A stretch of 64,000 nucleotides of DNA, taken from the NCBI RefSeq assembly GCF_900102015.1, contig NZ_FNAT01000008.1, positions 105,774 through 169,773 on the forward strand, in the 5' to 3' direction. The DNA comes from Limimaricola pyoseonensis (GTDB lineage Bacteria > Pseudomonadota > Alphaproteobacteria > Rhodobacterales > Rhodobacteraceae). The notes beneath the pieces are model-generated. The model saw only the letters and a program-made list of their open reading frames with translations, was not told where the DNA came from and searched no databases. The translations under genes were made by a program, and so were the position numbers. Shown in pieces: positions 32,590 through 41,721 of this stretch (position 1 is its first letter; each line of letters starts with the position of its first letter).

Positions 32590-34458
32590 TCACTCGGCCG
32601 CCTTCAGCTCGCGCCCGGCGAAGAGCGCGCAGCTGCCGTCGTCGTCGGCCATGGCAAAGCCGGTCTCGGTCGGGCTCAGGCCGCAGCGCATCGGGAAGCG
32701 CGCCCGGCCGGTGTCGCCGCGCGCCTCCTGCAGCACGAGATACTCGCCCTCGACCGTGTAGCGGCCGGTGACGCGGCCCATGTCCTCGGCGCCGGCCATG
32801 CTGAAGCGGCCGTCCTCCGACAGCTTCACCGCGATCGGGCCGAGCATGTAGAGCCCCGGCTGCAGCCCGTCGCCGCCGCTCGCGGGCGCGGCCGCGCCCT
32901 GCGTCGCCGCGCCGCCCAGCCCGGCGGCCCCGGCCTGCGCCTCGCCCTCGGCGGCCGCGGTTTCGGTGGCCTCGGCCGCGCCGTCGCCCTCGGCGGCATC
33001 AGCCGCCTGCGCCGCGTCGCCTTCGGTGGCCTCGGCAGCGCCGGCCTCGTCGGCACTCGTCGCGGCAGCCTCGTCCTCGGTGGCCTCGTCCGCCTCGGTC
33101 GCCTGCGCCCCGTCATCCTCGGTGGCCTCGTCCGAGCCGGCCTCGTCGGCACCCGCCGCAGCCTCGCCCCCGGCGGCATCCCCCGCCTCGGTCGCCTGCG
33201 CAGCGTCGTCCTCGGTCACCTCGTCCGAGCCGGCCTCATCGGCACCCGCCGCGTCAGCTTCGCCCTCGGCGGCATCCTCCGCCGCGGGCGCCTGTGCCGC
33301 ATCGTCTTCGGTGGCCTCGGTCGCCTCGGCCTCGCCGGCCTCCGCCGCAGCGCCTTCGCCTTCGGCTGCCTGATCCAGCGCTTCGTCCGCCGGCAGCTCG
33401 GTGATCCGCGGCGCGGCGGCTTCGCCCTCGGCGGGCTGCGCGGCCTCGTCCTCGGCCGGCAGCTCGGTGATCCGCGGCGCGGCCTCGGTTTCGGCGGCGG
33501 CCTCCTGAGGCAGGTCGGTGATGCGCGGGGCCTCAGACGTGCCGGCGGTGGCGAGGTCGCCGCCCTGCAGCGCGGCGATCCGGCGCTCGGTCTCGGCCAG
33601 CTCCTCGGCGCCGGCGGCCAGCACCTCGGCCAGCGCGGTCACCTGCTCCTGCAGGCGGGCGCGGCGGTCCTGCGCGGCCTCGACGTCGGAGCGCAGCGCG
33701 GAGCGGTCGTCGGTCAGGCTGCCGATCTCGACGTCCAGTCGCTCGTGGCGGGCCTCCAGCTCGGCCAGGCGCGCCTCGGCCTCGCCGACCTGCTGGCGCA
33801 GGTTCGCGTTCTCCTCGCGCAGGCCGCTCAGGGTCGACTCGGCGGCGCTCACCTGGCGGGTCAGCTCGGCCGCCTCGTCGCTCAGCGTGGCGATCAGCTC
33901 GCGCAGCTCGGCCTCCTCGGCGCGGGCGGTGTCGAGCCGCTCCTGCACCGCGGCCAGCTCGGACTCGGCGCGCTCGGCCGCGCCCTGCGCCTCGTCGCGG
34001 CGGGTCTCGAAACCGTCGAGCTCGGCGCGCATCGGCGCCAGCTGCTCCTCGAGCGCGGCGACGTCGGCCTCGCGCGCGGCGAGATCCTCCTCGGCGGTGC
34101 CGATCTGGTCCTGAAGCTCCGTGAGACGGGTCTCGGCCGGGGCGATGTCGGCCTCAATGGTGGCGCGGCGGTTCTGCAGCTCCTCCTCCTCGACCCGCAG
34201 GGTCTCGAGCTCGGTGCGCAGCACCTCGATGCTGCCCACGGTCTCGCTCTGCACCGCGAGCTGGTCCTCGACCTCGCCGATCTGGGCGCGCGCCTGCTCG
34301 AGCTCGCCCGAGACGCCGGCGCGCGACACCGCGAGCCAGAGCACGATGAGCCAGCCGACGACGGCGGCGGCGACGGCGATCCAGAAGACGAGGCCGCGCC
34401 CCCCGGCGCCGCCTCCGCCGGACCGGTCTGGGGTGGTGGTGCTGTCGGTTTCGGCCAT
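32590..34458 (-). CDS. Membrane-anchored coiled-coil protein with acidic tandem repeats
   Basis: A 622-residue protein in four parts. A short Gly-rich head and one membrane helix come first (about 23-45). A long alpha-helical coiled coil follows (50-300). An Ala/Glu/Asp-rich linker covers 305-505 and has three APRIT(E/D)LP boxes, then repeats of about 32 residues each beginning TEDDAAQA or a near match (383, 415, 446, 478). The C-terminal beta-rich domain (about 532-622) has two cysteines. The body should be periplasmic. I recognise no family for the whole protein; an envelope-spanning or cell-wall tether is one possible shape-based reading. Confidence 0.75.
   Translation of the reverse strand: MAETDSTTTPDRSGGGGAGGRGLVFWIAVAAAVVGWLIVLWLAVSRAGVSGELEQARAQIGEVEDQLAVQSETVGSIEVLRTELETLRVEEEELQNRRATIEADIAPAETRLTELQDQIGTAEEDLAAREADVAALEEQLAPMRAELDGFETRRDEAQGAAERAESELAAVQERLDTARAEEAELRELIATLSDEAAELTRQVSAAESTLSGLREENANLRQQVGEAEARLAELEARHERLDVEIGSLTDDRSALRSDVEAAQDRRARLQEQVTALAEVLAAGAEELAETERRIAALQGGDLATAGTSEAPRITDLPQEAAAETEAAPRITELPAEDEAAQPAEGEAAAPRITELPADEALDQAAEGEGAAAEAGEAEATEATEDDAAQAPAAEDAAEGEADAAGADEAGSDEVTEDDAAQATEAGDAAGGEAAAGADEAGSDEATEDDGAQATEADEATEDEAAATSADEAGAAEATEGDAAQAADAAEGDGAAEATETAAAEGEAQAGAAGLGGAATQGAAAPASGGDGLQPGLYMLGPIAVKLSEDGRFSMAGAEDMGRVTGRYTVEGEYLVLQEARGDTGRARFPMRCGLSPTETGFAMADDDGSCALFAGRELKAAE
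32950..33312 (-). repeat. 93-96-base tandem repeats encoding acidic protein repeats
   Basis: Within the coiled-coil gene, the protein motif TEDDAAQA (variants TEDDGAQA, TEGDAAQA) starts at residues 383, 415, 446 and 478, so the DNA unit is 93-96 bases in about three full copies plus a partial. Copies share ADEAGSDE(V/A) before the motif. Copy number could vary between strains. Confidence 0.75.
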
Positions 34459-34542
34459 CTTTCTCTCCCTCGTCTCGCGCGCGCCCGCGCGCCTGTTCCG
34501 AACAAGCCAACCGGGGGCGGGGCGCCAAGTTCCGGTTCGCGT

Positions 34543-35364
34543 TCAATTCTCCGCCCGGCGCGGCGGCCACTGCGCGGCGACCGCCTCGCACACCGCCCGC
34601 AGCGGATGCGCGACCGCCGCGCCCGGCAGCGGCCCGACCGCGCCATGGGGGCCGTAGCCCAGCCGCAGCATCACCGCGCGCACCGCCTCGGGCAAGGGCG
34701 CGGTCTCTGACAGGTCGTAGTCGCGGTTGCCGTCGCGCACCGGCTCGGCGGGCGCGGTGGCAAGGCCGGACCCCGGGTCGGGCGCGAGGTCGCAGAACGC
34801 CGCAAGCGCCCGCCGCGCCGCGTCCGGGTCGGCCACCAGATCCTCGTAGCGCAGGATCAGCCGCGCATGCAGCCGCCCGGCATCCTCGAGCGCAATCTCG
34901 TGCGCCCGCGCCCAATGCGCCACCAGTTCGGCCTCGCCGCGCGCGCTCCACTTCGCCGTGGCCCGCGCCACCGCCAGCGGGTGGCGGGTGACGATCACGA
35001 ACTGCGACAGCGGGAAGAGCTGCTGGTAGAGCCGGGTCCGCAGCAGGTTGACCGGCGACTTCTCGACCCGCCACGGCACGCCGTCCGGAAACCACGGCGC
35101 CCAGTCCGCCTCGATCCGCTCGCGCGTCTCGAGCCGGTCGTAAGGACCGCCCTCGACCAGGTGCTGGGCCGGGTCGAAGGCGAAGGCGCCGGGCTCGCCG
35201 GCCCGCGCGTCATGCGGGATCGCGCCCTGCAGGTAGACGCCCTCGTTCTCGGGCACGGGTGCGTGCGTTATCGTACCCATCCCCGGGATCGTCCCGGCGA
35301 TCCGCGCGGCCAGCGAGGTGCCCGAGCGGTGCAGCCCGCCGATGAAGAGGTAACGATGACGCAT
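34543..35364 (-). CDS. Sulfotransferase family protein
   Basis: A 273-residue protein whose N-terminus MRHRYLFIGGLHRSGTSL is the PAPS 5'-phosphosulfate loop (GLHRSGTS). VIVTRHPLAVARATAKWSAR supplies the 3'-phosphate-binding Arg and Ser, and ILRYEDLVADPDAARRAL is typical of the family. The start at ATG 35364 has GGAG 7 bases before it. It is divergent from the GT4-phosphatase fusion gene and probably modifies a glycan made by that group, or a small sugar. A second, different sulfotransferase lies in the EPS locus. Confidence 0.82.
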   Translation of the reverse strand: MRHRYLFIGGLHRSGTSLAARIAGTIPGMGTITHAPVPENEGVYLQGAIPHDARAGEPGAFAFDPAQHLVEGGPYDRLETRERIEADWAPWFPDGVPWRVEKSPVNLLRTRLYQQLFPLSQFVIVTRHPLAVARATAKWSARGEAELVAHWARAHEIALEDAGRLHARLILRYEDLVADPDAARRALAAFCDLAPDPGSGLATAPAEPVRDGNRDYDLSETAPLPEAVRAVMLRLGYGPHGAVGPLPGAAVAHPLRAVCEAVAAQWPPRRAEN

Positions 35365-35514
35365 GTTTGCTCCGCCGGGGCTCCGGATCCCGCGGCAAAC
35401 TAGCGCGGCGGCGCGCCGGTCCAGCCCCGGAAAGGCCGTATCTTGCGGCGGAACAGAACCGGGGGGTGGGGACTTTGGACCCGGCAACCCTTTGACGACC
35501 GGAAGTTTCCTTCG

Positions 35515-37575
35515 ATGTTCGTGATGCACATTGCCTTGGGCGGATGCCTCAAGGCACCGCCGATCCGTTACGGCCTGACCGACGACACCGGCGGCCACAT
35601 CGCCTACATCCTCGCCGCCGCGCGGGCGCAGGCGGCGCGGCACGACATCGACCGGGTCGAGATCGTCACCCGCCGCTTCGACGCGCCCGGCCTCGACGCC
35701 GCGCATGCGCGGGCCGAGGAGCCGCTCGGCCCGAAATCACGGCTGCTGCGGATCGACGACGGCTGCGCCGACTACCTCTCGAAGGAGGCGCTCGAGGCGC
35801 AGGTCCCGGCCTTCACCGCGGCCTTCCTCGACCACCTCGCCGCGCTGCCGCGCAAGCCGGACGCGATCCACGCGCATTTCGCCGACGCCGCCGCGGTGGC
35901 GCTGGCGGCGCGCGACCGCTTCGGCATCCCGGTGCTCTACACGCCGCATTCGCTGGCGCTCGACAAGGCGCGCGCGATGCGCCGCCCCGATGACGGGATG
36001 CGCCGCCGCATCGAGGCCGAGACCCGCGCCATCGCCGAGGCCGACGCAATCGTCGTCTCCTCGCGCGACGAGGCCGAGCGTCAGGTCTGCGCCTATGCCG
36101 GCGCCGACCCCGCGCGCATCCACTGCATCGCGCCGGGGCCCACCCTGCCCGAGGGCGCGGGCCCCGAGGCCGCCCGCGCGCTGATCGCGCCGGAGCTCAC
36201 CGCTCCCGAAAAGCCCTTCATCCTCGCCGTGGCGCGGCCGGTGGAGAAGAAGAACCTCGCCGGGCTGGTCGAGATCTTCGCCACCACGCCGGGGCTGCGC
36301 GAGCACGCCAACCTCGTGATCCTCGCCGGGCTGCGCGGCCCGGAGCGGCTCGGCAGCGCCGAGGGGCGGCGCGTCATCGCCGCGATCGAGGCGATGGTGC
36401 ACGAGCATGGCCTCGAAGGCCGCGTCGCGCTGCCGCCCGAGCATGACGCGGGCCGGCTCGGCGCGCTCTACCGCCTGGCCGCCGCGCAGGGCGGCGTCTT
36501 CGCCAACCCCGCGCTCACGGAGCCCTTCGGCCTGACCATCCTCGAGGCGGCCGAGGCCGGGCTGCCGGTGGTCGCGACCTGCCATGGCGGGCCCTCCGAC
36601 ATCGTCGCCCGCATCGGCCACGGCCTGACCGCCGACCCGCGCGACACCGCCGGCTTCGGCGCGGCGCTGTCGCGCCTGCTGGGCGACTCCGAGCTCTGGG
36701 CCCGCTGCGCCGAGGCCGCCGCCACCGGCGGCAGCGCCTATGACTGGGACGCCTGGGCGCGCCGGGTCTCGGGCCTTCTGGCCGAGGTCGCGGCACCCCG
36801 CCCGGTGCCCGCCCCCGCCCGCATCCTCGCCAGCGACATCGACAACACGCTGACCGGCGACCGCGCCGCGATCGCCGATTTCGCGGCGTGGCGCGCGCAA
36901 GGCCACGCGATGTTCGCCGTCGCGACGGGCCGCACGCTGTCGGAGGCGCGGCGCATCCTGTCGGAGTGGGAGGTGCCCGAGCCAGACGCCTTCATCACCT
37001 CCTGCGGCACCGAGATCTACATCCGCGACGAGACCGGCCGCCTGCGCTTCGACGCGAGCTTCGCGCGGGAGATCGGCGCCGACTGGCGGCATGACGAGAT
37101 CGCGCGCCTGCTCGACAACCCCTCGATCCGGCCGCAGCCCGCGCTCGAGCAGCGGCGCTGGAAGCTCGGCTATCTGGGCTGCGCGCGGCAGGCGCAGCGC
37201 ATCCGCAACCGGCTCGACATGGCGGGGCTGGCGGCGCGGGTGGTGGCCTCGCATGGCAACCTGATCGACGTGATGCCGGTGCGCGCCGGCAAGGGCGCGG
37301 CCGTGGCGCATCTGGCGCGGCATTACGGGCTGACGCTGGAGCATTGCGTGACCGCCGGCGATTCCGGCAATGACGACTGCATGCTGCGGGCGGCGGGCCA
37401 CGCCATCGTGGTCGGCAACGCCGATGGCGACCTCGCGCTGCTGCCGCGCCGGCCCGGCCTGCACCGCAGCCGCGGCCACCACGCCGCTGGGCTGATGGAG
37501 GGGCTGGCGCGCGCCGGTCTCTGCCCGCCCGTGGCCGACAACATCGACGCCCCGATCGCCATGGCCGCCGAATGA
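35515..37575 (+). CDS. Sucrose-phosphate-synthase-like GT4 fused to HAD sugar-phosphatase
   Basis: A 686-residue fusion. Residues 1-430 are a GT4 of the sucrose-phosphate synthase group (GGHIAYIL near the N-terminus, ARPVEKKNLAGLVEIF, EPFGLTILEAAEAGLPVVAT). Residues 438-686 are a HAD-IIB phosphatase with ASDIDNTLTGD, ATGRTLSEA, and GDSGNDDCML. Together they can make and dephosphorylate a sucrose-type sugar phosphate. A GDP-mannose-using relative makes mannosylfructose in Agrobacterium, so sucrose is not certain. The product may be a compatible solute. It overlaps the next gene by 4 bases and is divergent from a sulfotransferase. Confidence 0.83.
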   Translation: MFVMHIALGGCLKAPPIRYGLTDDTGGHIAYILAAARAQAARHDIDRVEIVTRRFDAPGLDAAHARAEEPLGPKSRLLRIDDGCADYLSKEALEAQVPAFTAAFLDHLAALPRKPDAIHAHFADAAAVALAARDRFGIPVLYTPHSLALDKARAMRRPDDGMRRRIEAETRAIAEADAIVVSSRDEAERQVCAYAGADPARIHCIAPGPTLPEGAGPEAARALIAPELTAPEKPFILAVARPVEKKNLAGLVEIFATTPGLREHANLVILAGLRGPERLGSAEGRRVIAAIEAMVHEHGLEGRVALPPEHDAGRLGALYRLAAAQGGVFANPALTEPFGLTILEAAEAGLPVVATCHGGPSDIVARIGHGLTADPRDTAGFGAALSRLLGDSELWARCAEAAATGGSAYDWDAWARRVSGLLAEVAAPRPVPAPARILASDIDNTLTGDRAAIADFAAWRAQGHAMFAVATGRTLSEARRILSEWEVPEPDAFITSCGTEIYIRDETGRLRFDASFAREIGADWRHDEIARLLDNPSIRPQPALEQRRWKLGYLGCARQAQRIRNRLDMAGLAARVVASHGNLIDVMPVRAGKGAAVAHLARHYGLTLEHCVTAGDSGNDDCMLRAAGHAIVVGNADGDLALLPRRPGLHRSRGHHAAGLMEGLARAGLCPPVADNIDAPIAMAAE

Positions 37576-38693
37576 GACCGCTCGGCTGTTTCGTCCACCA
37601 CCAGGGCCGCGGCCATGCCGAGCGCTGCGCCGCGCTGGTGCACGCACTGCCGCCCGAGCGCCCCGTCACCCTCTTCTGCGCCCGCGCCGAGATCTTCCCG
37701 CCCCTGCCCGCGAATGCCGAGGTGGTCTCCGTCCCCTCGCTGTTCGAGGCGACGGGCGCCGAGGCGCCGGGCCTCGCCGATCTCGACACGCCCGACACGC
37801 TGCATTGCGCGCCCGCTGGCTGGCCCGGCATCCGCGAGGCGATGGGCACCATCGCCCAGTGGTTCCGCGAAGCCGACCCGGCGCTGATGATCTGCGACGT
37901 CTCGGCCGAGATCGCGCAGCTGTCGCGGATCTGCTCGGTGCCGCATGTGAAGGTGGTGCAGCATGGCGACCGCAGCGACCCCGGCCATGTCGCCGCCTAT
38001 CGCGGCGCGCTCGGCCTGCTCGCGCCCTGCCACGCCGACCTCGCCCAGCCGGACTGGCCGGGCTGGATGACCGCCAAGACGCATTTCGCGGGCGGGCTCG
38101 GCATCGCCGCCATGCCAGACCGCGCCGCCGCCCGCGCCCGGCTCGGCATCGCGGCAGGGGAAAAGATCGCCCTCGTCGTGTCGGGCGGCGGCGGCTCGGG
38201 CTTCGCGCAGGCGCCGATCGGCGTCGGCGCGCGCGCCCTGCCCGACTGGTCGTGGCACACGATCGGCCATGTCGAACGCGACTGGCACGCCACCGAGCCC
38301 GGCAACCTCGCCCATCACGGCTGGGTCGACGACGCGGCCGACCGGATCGCCGCGGCCGACCTCGTGATCGCCTCGACCGGCAACACCACCTGCCACCAGA
38401 TCCTCGGTGCCGGCGTGCCGTGGATCGCCGTGCCCGAATGGCGCTATTTCGACGAACAGCACCGCAAGGCCGAGGCGCTGTCGCGCGCCGGCGTAGCCCA
38501 TGCCGTGCCGCACCTGCCCTCATCGGCGCAGGCCTGGCGCGCCGCCGCCGAGGCCGCGCTCATGCGCCACGATCCCGAACGGATGCACGCCCTCGTCGAC
38601 CCGCGGGCCGCGGCCCGCGCCGCCGACTGGATCGAGACCCTGATCGCCCGCGCATGGGGGGCCGAGCCGCGGCTCGCCCTCGTGGCGGAATGA
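37572..38693 (+). CDS. GT-B glycosyltransferase, MurG/GT28-like
   Basis: A 373-residue protein with an N-terminal HHQGRGHAERCAALVHAL loop and a C-terminal nucleotide-sugar half. The latter has LVVSGGGGSG, then ADLVIASTGNTTCHQILGAGVP and IAVPEWRYFDEQHRKAEAL, typical of MurG and related GT-B enzymes. It overlaps the fusion gene before it by 4 bases. The next GT2 gene starts close by. With these it forms a three-gene operon for a short glycan or glycosylated solute. Donor and acceptor are unknown. Confidence 0.8.
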   Translation: MRPLGCFVHHQGRGHAERCAALVHALPPERPVTLFCARAEIFPPLPANAEVVSVPSLFEATGAEAPGLADLDTPDTLHCAPAGWPGIREAMGTIAQWFREADPALMICDVSAEIAQLSRICSVPHVKVVQHGDRSDPGHVAAYRGALGLLAPCHADLAQPDWPGWMTAKTHFAGGLGIAAMPDRAAARARLGIAAGEKIALVVSGGGGSGFAQAPIGVGARALPDWSWHTIGHVERDWHATEPGNLAHHGWVDDAADRIAAADLVIASTGNTTCHQILGAGVPWIAVPEWRYFDEQHRKAEALSRAGVAHAVPHLPSSAQAWRAAAEAALMRHDPERMHALVDPRAAARAADWIETLIARAWGAEPRLALVAE

Positions 38694-38716
38694 CCCTTCA
38701 GCACCGGAGACCCCAG

Positions 38717-39646
38717 ATGACCGCTTCCGTCCTGACCATCGCCCGCGGCCGCGCGGCCCATCTCGCCAACCTCGTGCGCGGGCTCGGCCGCCAGACCGAA
38801 CGGCCCGCCGAGCTGGTGATCGTGCGGATGCAGCCCGAGCCCTACGACCTGCCCGAGGCGCCCTTCCCGGTGCGGCAGATCGAACTGCTGCGCGACAGCC
38901 TGCCCTTGGCCGAGGCGCGCAACCTCGCCGCGCGCGAGGCCGAGGGCGACGAGCTTCTGTTCCTCGACGTCGACTGCATCCCGGGCCCCGACTTCGTGGC
39001 CGAGTATCGCCGCCACCTCGCCGCCTTCGACGGTCTGGTGATGGGCGAGGTGATGTATCTCCCCGACGGGGTGAACGCCGAGGGCTGGGACTACCCCGAT
39101 TTCGAGGCGGTGGCCGAGCGTCACTCCGACCGGCAGGGCCCGCCGCCCGAGGGCATCCGCCCCTGCGAGGACTACCGCTGCTTCTGGTCGCTCAACTTCG
39201 CGATCCGGCGCGCCGATTTCGACCGCGTCGGCGGTTTCGACGAGCGCTTCCACGGCTATGGCGGCGAAGACACCGATTTCGGCCGGATGCTCGACGAGGC
39301 CGGCGTGAAGATCGGCTGGGCCAAGGGCGCGCGCGCCTATCACCAGTACCACCCGCACCACATGCCGCCCGTGCACCACATGGAAAGCGTGATCCGCAAC
39401 GCCGAGCTGTTCCGCGCCAAGTGGGGCCACCGCACCATGGGCCACTGGCTGCACGCCTTCGAGGTGATGGGGCTGATCGCGCAGGACGAACGCCAGATCC
39501 GGGTGCTGCGCCCCGCCAGCGAATGCGACCTCGCCCTGACCCGGCACCAGGCGCACCGGCCCTACTGCAACTCGGCCGAGGTGATCCGCGAGATCGAGCG
39601 CCGGCGCAGCGCCACCGCGCCGATCATGCCCGTCGCGGCGGAGTGA
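38717..39646 (+). CDS. Glycosyltransferase family 2 with galactosyltransferase-like C-terminal domain
   Basis: A 309-residue enzyme. The N-terminal part has the metal site FLDVDCIPGPDF (about 82-93), and the C-terminal part has FWSLNFAIRRADFDRVGGFD followed by HGYGGEDTDFGRML, the mark of the GT27/chondroitin-polymerase-like C-terminal domain. I start at ATG 38717 with GGAGA 8 bases upstream; ATG 38690 overlaps the previous stop by 4 bases and is an alternative. It ends three bases from the stop of a convergent GT4 gene. Confidence 0.85.
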   Translation: MTASVLTIARGRAAHLANLVRGLGRQTERPAELVIVRMQPEPYDLPEAPFPVRQIELLRDSLPLAEARNLAAREAEGDELLFLDVDCIPGPDFVAEYRRHLAAFDGLVMGEVMYLPDGVNAEGWDYPDFEAVAERHSDRQGPPPEGIRPCEDYRCFWSLNFAIRRADFDRVGGFDERFHGYGGEDTDFGRMLDEAGVKIGWAKGARAYHQYHPHHMPPVHHMESVIRNAELFRAKWGHRTMGHWLHAFEVMGLIAQDERQIRVLRPASECDLALTRHQAHRPYCNSAEVIREIERRRSATAPIMPVAAE

Positions 39647-39649
39647 GGC

Positions 39650-40786
39650 TCAGGCCCCGGCGGCCATGACCGCCGGGGCGATCCGCAGCTCGTGCGCGGC
39701 ATAGTCGATGGCGGACGCGGGCGCGTCGCGCGCCGCGATCGCCTCGGCGTAGAGCGCCTCGTAGCCCTCGACCATCGCCGCGACGCTGAACCGCGCCGCG
39801 ACCCGCGCCCGCGCCGCCGCACGCGGCAGCGCCATGGCCCGGCGCAGCGCCGCCGCCAGCGCCTGCGGGTCGTCGGCCGGCGCATAGGCGCCGCAATCGC
39901 CGATCACCTCGCGCACCGCCCCCATCTCCACCGCCGCCACCGGCAGGCCGCAGGCCATCGCCTCGATCGCCACGAGGCCGAAGGGCTCGTCCCAGAGCGG
40001 CGTGAACAGCAGCGCCGAGGCGCGGCCGATCTCGGCCGCGAGATCCGCCCCGCCCAGATGCCCGCCATAGCGGATGCCGTCTCCCAGCTGCGGCTTCACC
40101 TCCGCCTCGAAGTAGTCGCGATGCTCGATCGCACCGAAAAGCGTCAGCGGCACCCCGGCGATCCGCGCCGCCTGTGCCGCCAGATGCGGGCCCTTGTTCG
40201 GCGTGATCCGCCCCGCCCAGACCGCCGTGCCGTCGCCCTCGGCCACGAAGGGCCAGTCGTCCAGCGCGATGCCGTTGCCGACCACCCGCGCCTCGCGCGG
40301 CGGCGCGTCCCACCAGCGCGTGCGCTGCAGCGCCGATGTGGTGGTGGCGAGGTGCCATGGCGCGAGGCTGTCCCGCATCGCGCGGCCGAGCGCGTCGAAG
40401 GGCGGCACATGCATCGAGGACAGCATCGGCAGCCGGTGCGCCCGCGCCATGCGCGGCGGAAACCGGTTCAGCGTGTTGTTGTGCACCACGTCGAAGCCGC
40501 CCTCGGCAAGGGCGCGGCAGACACCCGCGAAGGCCGCGTCGAGATGGGCGTTGAGCGTGTCGGTGCCGTGGAACGCGTGCCACGGGAAGCGGCGGTCGTA
40601 ATGCACCTCCACCACCGGGTGCAGCGCCACGCCCGGCGGCGGCCGGCTGTCGCCGCTGGCAAACAGCGTCACCGCGTGGCCGCGCGCGGCGAGCGCCCGC
40701 GACAGATGCCAGGCATGGGCCTCCATCCCGCCCGGAAAGGGCGGCGCGACGGGGTGGCGGATATGGGCGAGAACGGCGATCTGCAC
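39650..40786 (-). CDS. Glycosyltransferase family 4
   Basis: A 378-residue GT-B enzyme with an N-terminal PFPGGMEAHAWHLSRALAARG acceptor-site motif and a C-terminal EPFGLVAIEAMACGLPVAAVE donor-site motif holding the E-x7-E pair. AGRITPNKGPHLA is also typical. The start is GTG 40786 with GGAAGG 7 bases upstream. It faces the three-gene operon before it, with convergent ends 3 bases apart. The sugar is not readable; the wording resembles a trehalose/mannosyl-type GT4 used on small molecules. Confidence 0.84.
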   Translation of the reverse strand: MQIAVLAHIRHPVAPPFPGGMEAHAWHLSRALAARGHAVTLFASGDSRPPPGVALHPVVEVHYDRRFPWHAFHGTDTLNAHLDAAFAGVCRALAEGGFDVVHNNTLNRFPPRMARAHRLPMLSSMHVPPFDALGRAMRDSLAPWHLATTTSALQRTRWWDAPPREARVVGNGIALDDWPFVAEGDGTAVWAGRITPNKGPHLAAQAARIAGVPLTLFGAIEHRDYFEAEVKPQLGDGIRYGGHLGGADLAAEIGRASALLFTPLWDEPFGLVAIEAMACGLPVAAVEMGAVREVIGDCGAYAPADDPQALAAALRRAMALPRAAARARVAARFSVAAMVEGYEALYAEAIAARDAPASAIDYAAHELRIAPAVMAAGA

Positions 40787-40955
40787 GGGCGGGCCTTCCG
40801 AAAGGGTCGCGCCGTAAGCTAAGCTGCCAGCACCGGGGTCAAGCCGCCCGGCCGCCCTGATACGTTGATGCCGCCGCACAAGCCTGGCGGGAACGAAGCG
40901 GGCGGGCCATCCGTTGCCCCCTGCAGATGACCGTCACCGCGAAAGGGAGCCCGAC

Positions 40956-41657
40956 ATGAGCCTCAAACGCATTCTCGGCGTGCTACTCGCCTCGCGCATG
41001 GCCGGGCGCGGCCGGCGGCGCGGCAGCCTCGGCAGCGCCAGCCTGCTGGGCGGGCTGGGCGGGCGCGGCCTGCGCGGCAAGGCCGGTGTCGCGGCGCTCG
41101 GCTACATGGCCTACCAGGCCTGGCGCGACCACGAGGCGCGCCAGCGCGCGCAGGGCGGAACGACGGGCGGCACCACCCGCAGCGCCGGCACCTCGGGCGG
41201 CCTGTCGGGGCTGGTGAGCGAGATCGCCGATCGCATCGGCGGCGACGGCCCGACCCCCGACCCGGCCCCCGATGCCGAGCACCTGCCCGAGAGCCAGGCC
41301 GCGCAGGCGATGAGCGACGATCGCGCGCTGCTGCTGATCCGGGCGATGATCGCCGCCGCCCATGCCGATGGCGACCTCTCGCCCGAGGAGCGGCACCGGA
41401 TCTCGGGCTATCTCGACGAGGCCGAGGCCAGCGCCGACGAGCGGCGGCTGATCGCCGGCGAGATCAAGCACCCCAAGCCGCTCGACACGCTGCTGGCGCA
41501 GGTCGAGGACCACGAGGCGGCGATCGAGTTCTACATCGCCTCGCGCGCCGCCGTGGACGCCACGACCGAGGCCAACACCGCCTATCTGACGCTCCTGCGC
41601 CACAGGCTCGACCTCACTGAGGAGGAGCTGCGCGAGGCCGAGGCGCTGGCCGACTGA
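40956..41657 (+). CDS. TerB-like protein (YebE/DUF533 type)
   Basis: A 233-residue protein. The N-terminus is basic and Gly-rich, with a short hydrophobic segment near GVAALGYMAYQAW (about 44-56). The C-terminal half (about 115-233) is a TerB-like helical domain with LLLIRAMIAAAHADGDLSPEE, an acidic site typical of the fold. YebE/DUF533 proteins are membrane-linked and of unclear function. I start at ATG 40956 with GGGAG 6 bases upstream. A strong hairpin lies just downstream. Confidence 0.8.
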   Translation: MSLKRILGVLLASRMAGRGRRRGSLGSASLLGGLGGRGLRGKAGVAALGYMAYQAWRDHEARQRAQGGTTGGTTRSAGTSGGLSGLVSEIADRIGGDGPTPDPAPDAEHLPESQAAQAMSDDRALLLIRAMIAAAHADGDLSPEERHRISGYLDEAEASADERRLIAGEIKHPKPLDTLLAQVEDHEAAIEFYIASRAAVDATTEANTAYLTLLRHRLDLTEEELREAEALAD

Positions 41658-41683
41658 ACGGCGGCGCCCGCGAAGGCGCCTGC

Positions 41684-41715
41684 AACGGGCCGCCCGCCGA
41701 TGCGGGCGGCCCGTT
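41684..41715. terminator. Bidirectional hairpin between convergent TerB-like and DUF2934 genes
   Basis: Perfect 14-bp stem (41684-41697 with 41702-41715) with AACGGG at its base and a 4-base loop, between stops at 41657 and 41722. The two A/T pairs at the base give a short TT after the stem on either strand. Confidence 0.65.
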
Positions 41716-41721
41716 CGGGTG

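Noticed and set aside
32944..33546. The acidic repeat region as a possible CRISPR array.
   Set aside because: The repeats are in frame, encode acidic protein and have no conserved short repeat with unique spacers.
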